Assembly: GCF_000746525.1 (NCBI RefSeq)
Contig: NZ_CP009048.1
Span: 1,214,501 to 1,278,500 of the forward strand
Source of the DNA: Pseudomonas alkylphenolica
Lineage (GTDB): Bacteria; Pseudomonadota; Gammaproteobacteria; Pseudomonadales; Pseudomonadaceae
Length of the DNA: 64,000 nucleotides
Direction: 5' to 3'
Shown: positions 58,611 to 64,000 of the stretch, piece by piece
Layout: every line of letters starts with the position of its first letter
Numbering within the stretch: the first letter of the stretch is position 1
Made by a program: the position numbers and the translations under genes
Notes under the pieces: generated by a model
The model's database searches: none
What the model was told of the DNA's origin: nothing
Seen by the model: only the letters and a program-made list of their open reading frames with translations

Positions 58611-59705
58611 ATGAGTGCCGTCACTCGCGCAGCCGTCGAAGCCGTTCTTCGCCAGTACACCGACCCTTACCTGAACCAGGACCCGGTCAGCGCCGGCTGT
58701 GTCCAGGCCATCGATATCCAGGGCGAGCGGGTCAATGTCCAGCTGCAACTGGGTTACGCTGCCGGTCTGTTCAAGAATGGCTGGGCGCAAGTCCTGAAAA
58801 CCGCCATTGAAGGCATCGACGGGGTCGTCTCGGCACAGGTCGACATCACCTGCGTGATCGCCGCACACAAAGGCCAAGCGCAGATCCCGGGCCTGGCCAA
58901 CGTCAAGAACATCATTGCTGTTGCCTCGGGCAAGGGCGGGGTGGGCAAGTCCACGACCGCCGCCAACCTAGCCCTGGCCCTGGCCCGCGAAGGTGCGCGA
59001 GTGGGGATTCTCGATGCTGACATCTACGGTCCGAGCCAGGGCATGATGTTTGGCATCCCTGAGCGCACCCGCCCCCAGATTCGCGAGCAAAAGTGGTTCG
59101 TGCCGCTCAAGGCCCATGGTGTCGAAGTGATGTCCATGGCTTTTCTGACTGACGACAACACACCGATGGTCTGGCGCGGGCCAATGGTTTCCGGGGCCTT
59201 GCTGCAGCTGGTGACCCAGACCGCTTGGGACAATCTCGACTACCTGGTGATCGACATGCCGCCAGGCACCGGCGATATTCAGCTGACCCTGGCGCAGAAA
59301 GTCCCGGTGGCAGGTTCGGTGATCGTCACCACGCCGCAAGACCTGGCCCTGATCGACGCCAAGAAAGGCGTGGAAATGTTCCGCAAGGTCAATATCCCGG
59401 TGTTGGGCGTGGTCGAGAACATGGCTGTGCATATCTGCTCGAACTGTGGCCACGCCGAGCATCTGTTTGGTGAAGGCGGCGGTGAGAAGCTCGCCAGCCA
59501 GTATGGCGTGGAACTGCTGGCCTCGCTGCCGCTGTCGATGCTGATTCGCGAGCAGGCCGACAGTGGCAAGCCGACGGCGATTGCCGAACCTGAGAGCCAG
59601 ATTGCCATGGTCTACCAGGAGCTGGCCCGTCAGGTGGGTGCGCGGATCGTGTTGCAGGAGGCAGCGGCGCCTGCGATGCCGAATATCACCATCAGCGAAG
59701 ACTGA
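58611..59705 (+). CDS. apbC: ApbC/Mrp iron-sulfur carrier ATPase
   Basis: A 364-residue P-loop NTPase. The N-terminal 90 residues are a MIP18/DUF59 domain (VEAVLRQYTDPYL..). The deviant Walker A is ASGKGGVGKSTTAANLA (about 105), with DADIYGPSQ and DMPPGTGDIQLTLAQ following. The cluster-binding CxxC is CSNCGHAEHLFGEGG (about 283). It assembles or transfers [4Fe-4S] clusters to target proteins. A REP pair follows the stop. Confidence 0.95.
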   Translation: MSAVTRAAVEAVLRQYTDPYLNQDPVSAGCVQAIDIQGERVNVQLQLGYAAGLFKNGWAQVLKTAIEGIDGVVSAQVDITCVIAAHKGQAQIPGLANVKNIIAVASGKGGVGKSTTAANLALALAREGARVGILDADIYGPSQGMMFGIPERTRPQIREQKWFVPLKAHGVEVMSMAFLTDDNTPMVWRGPMVSGALLQLVTQTAWDNLDYLVIDMPPGTGDIQLTLAQKVPVAGSVIVTTPQDLALIDAKKGVEMFRKVNIPVLGVVENMAVHICSNCGHAEHLFGEGGGEKLASQYGVELLASLPLSMLIREQADSGKPTAIAEPESQIAMVYQELARQVGARIVLQEAAAPAMPNITISED

Positions 59706-59714
59706 GTTTAACTG

Positions 59715-59770
59715 ATCGCGGGGCAAGCCCGCTCCCACAGAGGATTGTGGGAGCGGGCTTGCCCCGCGAT
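59715..59770. repeat. REP pair after apbC
   Basis: Two inverted REP units separated by 8 nt, starting 9 nt after the apbC stop and followed 17 nt later by a rho-independent terminator. Confidence 0.92.
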
Positions 59771-59787
59771 AGGCTCAAAATCAGGGT

Positions 59788-59824
59788 AAAAAAAAGCCCC
59801 GCCTGTTAAGGGCGGGGCTTTTTT
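59788..59824. terminator. Bidirectional terminator between apbC and the cold-shock gene
   Basis: An A-run, GCCCCGCC, a 7-nt loop, GGCGGGGC and six T: usable from both strands for the convergent genes. Confidence 0.93.
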
Positions 59825-59842
59825 CAAGCTGTAAAGCGGAAG

Positions 59843-60052
59843 TTAGATAACTTCTACTTCTTCAGCCTGCATGCCTTTCTGACCGCGGGTAGCGATGAAA
59901 GAGACCGCTTGGCCTTCTTTCAGGCTCTTGAAGCCGTCAGCCTTGATGGCTTTGAAGTGTACGAACAGGTCGTCACCGGATTGTGGGGTGATGAAGCCGA
60001 AGCCTTTTTCATCGTTGAACCACTTAACGGTACCGGTTTGGCGATTGGACAT
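59843..60052 (-). CDS. CspA-family cold-shock protein
   Basis: A 69-residue single cold-shock domain. RNP1 reads KGFGFI and RNP2 LFVHF; the start [17 protein letters not shown] is typical. It binds single-stranded RNA/DNA and opens RNA structures. It probably has a long 5' leader, a feature often used for temperature control. Confidence 0.93.
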   Translation of the reverse strand: MSNRQTGTVKWFNDEKGFGFITPQSGDDLFVHFKAIKADGFKSLKEGQAVSFIATRGQKGMQAEEVEVI

Positions 60053-60402
60053 GGTCTGTCTCCTTGGACAAAGTTAACTACGACTCAGGAAACGCCCTGG
60101 CCGAGACTGAGTGCAAAGAGGCAGAAAATTCATGAAGATGGGTTGATCGAAATCTTGCATCAGGTAGATATTCTCAGTGACACGTGCAGCACAGTGGCGT
60201 CACCATAACCCTTTTTCCAGAACGTGCCAATGGTCTTGTTCAGCTTTCGCGCAAATCATGACTGACGGTCCTGCAAGCCTGCCTGAAGGCCCCGCTACAC
60301 GGGGATTCGACGCTTGGCGGTGGATGAAACTTTGAACCGGGCGCCGGGCCCGGTAAGATGCGCCACAGAATTTCTTCACCTCGTTACTTCAGGACACCCG
60401 CC
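60053..60402. other. 350-nt divergent spacer: csp leader and dcd promoter
   Basis: Read leftward, AAGGAGA lies 6 nt before the csp ATG. The gap is long enough for a cold-shock 5' leader of 100-150 nt. Toward dcd there are GC stems (CCCCG-CTACA-CGGGG near 60287-60303; CGGGC-GCCGG-GCCCG near 60338-60354). No gene was found. Confidence 0.45.
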
Positions 60403-60969
60403 ATGAGCATCAAATCGGACAAGTGGATTCGCCGCATGGCGCAGGAACACGGCATGATCGAGCCGTTCGTCGAGCGCCAGGTGCGCGGTGAGAGCGACAA
60501 CCGGCTGATCTCTTTCGGTGTCTCCAGCTACGGCTACGACGTACGCTGCGCCGACGAGTTCAAGGTGTTTACCAACATCAATTCGGCGACCGTCGATCCG
60601 AAAAACTTCGATGCCGGCAGCTTTGTCGACGTCAAGAGCGACGTTTGCATCATCCCGCCGAACTCCTTCGCCCTGGCCCGTACCGTGGAGTACTTCCGGA
60701 TTCCGCGTAACGTGCTGACCATCTGCCTGGGTAAAAGCACCTACGCCCGTTGCGGCATCATCGTCAACGTCACCCCGCTGGAACCTGAGTGGGAAGGCCA
60801 CGTGACCCTGGAGTTTTCCAACACCACCACCTTGCCGGCGAAAATCTACGCCAATGAAGGCGTGGCGCAGATGCTCTTCCTGGAGTCCGATGAAGAGTGC
60901 GAAGTGTCCTACAAGGACCGTGGTGGTAAATACCAGGGCCAGCGCGGCGTCACCCTGCCACGCACCTGA
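60403..60969 (+). CDS. dcd: Dcd, dCTP deaminase
   Basis: A 188-residue trimeric enzyme converting dCTP to dUTP for thymidylate supply. Hallmarks are [25 protein letters not shown] (about 24-48), [32 protein letters not shown] (about 110-141) with the catalytic Glu, and the C-terminal [12 protein letters not shown]. The ATG at 60403 gives the standard [14 protein letters not shown]; length is exact for the family. Confidence 0.96.
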   Translation: MSIKSDKWIRRMAQEHGMIEPFVERQVRGESDNRLISFGVSSYGYDVRCADEFKVFTNINSATVDPKNFDAGSFVDVKSDVCIIPPNSFALARTVEYFRIPRNVLTICLGKSTYARCGIIVNVTPLEPEWEGHVTLEFSNTTTLPAKIYANEGVAQMLFLESDEECEVSYKDRGGKYQGQRGVTLPRT

Positions 60970-61068
60970 TCCGAAAAAACGCGGGAATTCCCGGCGGCTG
61001 GCAGACTCTAATGAGATGAACCGTTTCGCCAGGCAACAGGCCTGGCGGACTTCGCCGAGGAGCCGCTC

Positions 61069-61302
61069 ATGAAACTCGATCCGGCCATCAGTGCCAAGCT
61101 GGCTGTGTTACAGCCTAATCAGGTCGGAGTGATGGCCTGGTCACTGCTGGCCCATCCGCATCCGCATTTCGCTCATGCAGGCGGTGTACCCGGTCAGCCC
61201 GACCCGGACACCCCCGACCAGCCGTCACCCGATGAAAATCATCCGATGGAACCGGGTGAGCCGACCTTGCCTGACGAACCACCACCCGCGCCCGTCGCCT
61301 GA
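61069..61302 (+). CDS. Small Pro/Asp-rich protein of unknown function
   Basis: A 77-residue protein. The first 35 residues are moderately hydrophobic (ISAKLAVLQPNQVGVMAWSLLA) followed by HPHPHFAHAGG. The second half is nearly all Pro, Asp, Glu and Gly (PDPDTPDQPSPDE, EPTLPDEPPPAPVA) and should be disordered. GAGGAG lies 6-11 nt upstream of the ATG. No family is recognised. It converges with the ABC ATPase 3 nt away. Confidence 0.65.
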   Translation: MKLDPAISAKLAVLQPNQVGVMAWSLLAHPHPHFAHAGGVPGQPDPDTPDQPSPDENHPMEPGEPTLPDEPPPAPVA

Positions 61303-61305
61303 GGC

Positions 61306-62070
61306 TTACTTCAGGTTACCGCTCAAGAACTGACGCAGGCGTTCGCTTTTCGGATTTCCGAGTACCTCGGCGGGCGGCCCCTGCTCTTCGACCAGGCCCT
61401 GATGCAGGAACATCACCTGGGTCGCCACTTTGCGCGCAAAGGCCATCTCGTGAGTCACCATGATCATGGTCCGGCCTTCTTCGGCCAGGCCCTGGATCAC
61501 CCGCAACACTTCGCCGACCAGTTCCGGGTCCAGCGCCGAGGTTGGCTCATCGAACAGCATGACCTCCGGCTCCATGGCCAGTGCCCGGGCAATCGCCACG
61601 CGCTGTTGCTGCCCCCCGGACAGAAACGCCGGGTACTGCTCGGCCACGCGGGCGGCCAGGCCGACCTTATCCAGGTATCGCCGGGCGCGGGCTTCGGCTT
61701 CCTGCTTGCTGACGCCCAGAACCCGTCTTGGCGCCAGACTGATGTTGTCCAGCACGCTCAGGTGGCTCCACAGGTTGAAGTGCTGGAAGACCATGGCCAG
61801 GCGCGTGCGCAGGCGCTGCAGCTCGTCCGGATCGCTGACCCGCAAACCGAGGTGGTCATGGCTCATGTGCACCGGTTTGCCATCGAGGGTCATACTGCCC
61901 TCGTTGGGTTGCTCGAGAAAGTTGATACAGCGCAGGAAGGTGCTCTTGCCCGAGCCGCTGGCGCCGATCAGGCAGATCACGTCACCGGTCTTCGCCTTCA
62001 GCGAGACACCCTTGAGCACATGGTGTTCGCCGTAGCGCTTGTGCAGATCTTCGATGGTCAGTTTGTACAT
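61306..62070 (-). CDS. ATPase of a polar amino-acid ABC transporter (HisP/AotP type)
   Basis: A 254-residue ATPase with Walker A GASGSGKSTFLRCINFLE (about 36), the HisP-type insert with DPDELQRLRTRLAMVFQHFNLW, signature [19 protein letters not shown] (about 152) and Walker [17 protein letters not shown]. It is the last gene of the transporter operon, 27 nt after the M14-type gene. The closest pattern is the basic amino-acid (His/Arg/ornithine) group. Confidence 0.88.
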   Translation of the reverse strand: MYKLTIEDLHKRYGEHHVLKGVSLKAKTGDVICLIGASGSGKSTFLRCINFLEQPNEGSMTLDGKPVHMSHDHLGLRVSDPDELQRLRTRLAMVFQHFNLWSHLSVLDNISLAPRRVLGVSKQEAEARARRYLDKVGLAARVAEQYPAFLSGGQQQRVAIARALAMEPEVMLFDEPTSALDPELVGEVLRVIQGLAEEGRTMIMVTHEMAFARKVATQVMFLHQGLVEEQGPPAEVLGNPKSERLRQFLSGNLK

Positions 62071-62097
62071 GCGCAGGCTCTCAAAGGTGACTATGGC

Positions 62098-63213
62098 TCA
62101 AGGCGATAACAGGTAACCGCTGCGGTAGGGCTGGCGGCCGGCCACATGCGCAATGACCATGCCGGCGGTAGCCATGCGCCGTAGCGAGCGGGCATACATG
62201 AGTCCGGGCTGGACGTTGCGTACCGCGGTCACCCGGTCGCTGAGCGGGTCGATGACTTCGGCGATCAACTGGTCGGTCTCCAGGTACTGGCCCGGCTTGG
62301 CGTGGAATACCAGCAAGCCGCCCAGCGGCGTGGCCACCGGTTCCACACCCGCCAACGGGGTTGCCGGGTACGACAGTGGCGGAAGGGTGCTCGCTTGGCC
62401 TTCGATGGCGCCATATTGCGTCAGATAATCGAGAATCGCCGCGCAATCCTGTTCCGCCAGCGGGTGGCTGACATCGCCTTGGCCGCGCAATTCGACGGTG
62501 ACCGAAAAGCTGCCTTGCGGGATCGGGAACTGTTTGCCGAAACGCTGCTGCAGCTGCCACCAGACCAGGGTGAAGCACTCATCGAAGGACTGCCCGCCCG
62601 AATCGGTGGCGAGCAGGCTGGCCTGGGCGCCGAGGTAGCGCGACAGAGGCTCGACTTGCGGCCAGGCCTCAGGTGTCGTGTACAAGTGGGCGACGGCTTC
62701 GAAGTCACAATGCAGGTCCAGCACCATCTCGGCATCGCAGGCCAGTCGCTGCAGGGTCAGGCGTTGCGACTGCAGCGGTGTGTGGACCGGGTGGGTATCC
62801 AGGGCACGGCGCAGGCATTCGCGGATCAGGGCAATGTTGTGGTCCTGATCCTGGCTCAGGTGCGCTTCGATCTGATCGCCGATCTTGTCGCTCAGGTCGA
62901 CGAAGTTGCGATTGAAATTCTCGCCACTCTGCAGCTCGAAGCGGCCCAGCGGCATATCCATCAGCACTTGTTCCAGGCCGACCGGGTTGGCGATCGGCAC
63001 CAGTACGATTTCGCGGCGCAGCAAGCCCTGGGCTTCGAGCTCGCCCAGGCGTTGCTTGAGGTGCCAGGCCACCAGCATGCCGGGCAGTTCGTCGGCGTGC
63101 AGCGAGGCCTGGATGTAGATCTTTCCGGCGCCCCGCGGGCCGAAATGGAAGCTGTGGATCTGGCGGGCGATCCCTGGAACCGGTGCCAGAATATCGTGGG
63201 TCGAGTGATGCAT
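62098..63213 (-). CDS. Succinylglutamate desuccinylase/aspartoacylase-family protein (AotO-like)
   Basis: A 371-residue M14-related zinc hydrolase. Zinc-binding HADE lies in IYIQASLHADELPGMLVAW (about 35-53), with a further His in VLDLHCDFEAVAHLYT (about 165). The catalytic Glu is probably in VTVELRGQGD (about 240). The C-terminal 90 residues have a biotinyl-lipoyl-like fold pattern (GGLLVFHAKPGQYLETDQLIAEV). Similar genes lie in the P. aeruginosa aot arginine/ornithine transporter operon, so it may deacylate an imported N-acyl amino acid. Confidence 0.82.
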   Translation of the reverse strand: MHHSTHDILAPVPGIARQIHSFHFGPRGAGKIYIQASLHADELPGMLVAWHLKQRLGELEAQGLLRREIVLVPIANPVGLEQVLMDMPLGRFELQSGENFNRNFVDLSDKIGDQIEAHLSQDQDHNIALIRECLRRALDTHPVHTPLQSQRLTLQRLACDAEMVLDLHCDFEAVAHLYTTPEAWPQVEPLSRYLGAQASLLATDSGGQSFDECFTLVWWQLQQRFGKQFPIPQGSFSVTVELRGQGDVSHPLAEQDCAAILDYLTQYGAIEGQASTLPPLSYPATPLAGVEPVATPLGGLLVFHAKPGQYLETDQLIAEVIDPLSDRVTAVRNVQPGLMYARSLRRMATAGMVIAHVAGRQPYRSGYLLSP

Positions 63214-63220
63214 ATCAGTC

Positions 63221-63931
63221 CTAGTGAGTCGGTCCTAGAAAAGCCAGCCAGCGCCGTTCGGCGAGGCGGAACAGGCCAACCAGAGCGAAGGTCACGCACA
63301 GGTAGATCAGTGCGGCGATACCGAACGACTGGAAGGTCAGAAACGTGGCCGAGTTGGCGTCGCGGGCGACCTTGAGCACATCCGGCACGGTCGCGGTGAA
63401 GGCAACTGTGGTGGAGTGCAGCATCAGGATCACTTCGTTGCTGTAGTAGGGCAACGAGCGGCGTAGCGCCGACGGCATGATGATATAAGCATAAAGTTTC
63501 CAGCCGCGCAGGCCATAAGCCTTGGCCGCCTCCACCTCGCCATGGTTCATGCTGCGGATCGCGCCAGCGAAGATCTCGGTGGTGTAGGCGCAGGTGTTGA
63601 GGGCGAAGGCGAGGATGGTGCAGTTCATCGCGTCACGAAAGAAGCTGTCGAGCAGCGGTTGCGCGCGCACGGCGGCCAGGCTGTAGATCCCGGTGTAGCA
63701 GATCAACAGCTGGATATACAGTGGTGTGCCACGGAACAGGTAGGTGTAGAACTGCACTGGCCAGCGGATCCAGAAACGCGGCGAGACGCGGGCGATGGAC
63801 AACGGTATCGAGACCACGAAGCCGATTGCCAGTGCGGCGGTCAGCAGCCACATGGTCATGGCCAGGCCGGTGATGTGCGTGCCATCGGTATAAAGAAAAT
63901 CGCGCCAGTATTGCTGCAGCAATTCGATCAT
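63221..63931 (-). CDS. Permease of the polar amino-acid ABC transporter (HisM/AotM type)
   Basis: A 236-residue inner-membrane permease with five hydrophobic segments. FYTYLFRGTPLYIQLLICYTG (about 61-81) and the EAA loop EIFAGAIRSMNHGEVEAAKAYG (about 119-140) are HisM-like. It starts within the stop codon of the preceding permease (ATGA overlap at 63928-63931) and ends 7 nt before the M14-type gene. Confidence 0.9.
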   Translation of the reverse strand: MIELLQQYWRDFLYTDGTHITGLAMTMWLLTAALAIGFVVSIPLSIARVSPRFWIRWPVQFYTYLFRGTPLYIQLLICYTGIYSLAAVRAQPLLDSFFRDAMNCTILAFALNTCAYTTEIFAGAIRSMNHGEVEAAKAYGLRGWKLYAYIIMPSALRRSLPYYSNEVILMLHSTTVAFTATVPDVLKVARDANSATFLTFQSFGIAALIYLCVTFALVGLFRLAERRWLAFLGPTH

Positions 63932-64000
63932 CGGATGGCCTCCCGGGTGCCGACGTTGTAGCGGCGTTCCAGCCAGCGCAGAACGATGTTCGAGGCGCTG
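63928..64000 (-). CDS. Partial permease gene, 3' end only
   Basis: The last 23 codons of a leftward gene enter from the right edge, ending SNIVLRWLERRYNVGTREAIR and a TGA that overlaps the next ATG. This is a typical C-terminus of a HisQ/AotQ-type permease, so the transporter has two different permease subunits. The rest, and the expected binding-protein gene, lie beyond the window. Confidence 0.75.
   Translation of the reverse strand, partial: SASNIVLRWLERRYNVGTREAIR

Overview
This window is chromosomal DNA of a fluorescent Pseudomonas, most likely the P. putida group. The evidence is high G+C coding sequence, Pseudomonas-type proteins throughout, the P. putida-type REP palindrome (core GCGGGGCAAGCCCGCTCC) at nine loci, and a gene order I recall from P. 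putida: aauRS-aat, glp, argF, bfr/bfd, rnt-pyrC, argG, rnf-nth, metG, apbC, csp, dcd. No rRNA, tRNA, CRISPR array, insertion sequence, integrase or prophage was seen.

Layout. 1-10.5 kb: a VF530-family protein, a Pr6Pr membrane protein, a ferric-chelate reductase with its His-rich PadR repressor (YqjH/YqjI type) behind paired operator palindromes and a Fur-like box, a divergent class A PBP, a ProY-type permease, an OpgC-type acyltransferase and a GltS-like FMN/Fe-S protein. 10.6-20.7 kb: lhr, a Nudix hydrolase, a LysE exporter, divergent metR/metE and a secreted alpha/beta hydrolase. 20.7-27.9 kb: glpM, the AauS/AauR two-component system and the acidic amino-acid ABC transporter aatJQMP, with a strong sigma-54 promoter and two AauR-like sites upstream. 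27.9-32.3 kb: one 1465-residue gene with an LRR and an IpaH/SspH-like NEL E3 ubiquitin ligase domain. 32.4-37.4 kb: the glycerol regulon glpD, glpR, glpK, glpF with GlpR-like palindromes. 37.7-44.1 kb: ybaK, a PhzF-like gene, an orphan ABC ATPase coupled to argF (ArgR box upstream), a molybdopterin oxidoreductase and grxD. 44.2-50.1 kb: bfr, bfd, a peroxiredoxin, rnt-pyrC, an OmpA-like protein and argG. 50.1-52.1 kb: a less G+C-rich patch with a membrane protein, an orphan LuxR-type response regulator and a 58-residue PA3496-family gene. 52.1-56.3 kb: rnfA-rnfB-rnfD-rnfG-rnfE-nth, an atypical Rnf cluster. 56.4-61.3 kb: metG, apbC, a cold-shock gene, dcd and a small acidic protein. 61.3-64 kb: a polar amino-acid ABC transporter operon with an M14-type deacylase, running off the right edge.

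Working together. AauS/AauR probably senses acidic amino acids and switches on aatJQMP through sigma-54. GlpF, GlpK and GlpD take glycerol to dihydroxyacetone phosphate under GlpR. Bfr/Bfd stores and releases iron. RNase T and PyrC are translationally coupled.

The two most interesting objects are the Rnf cluster and the NEL protein. The Rnf cluster has no rnfC, RnfB carries an RnfC-like helical tail and no membrane anchor, and three of the four conserved intramembrane [2Fe-2S] cysteines of RnfA/RnfE are replaced. The NEL-type ligase has no secretion genes nearby. All assignments come from reading the sequence and from memory of families; no database search was run.
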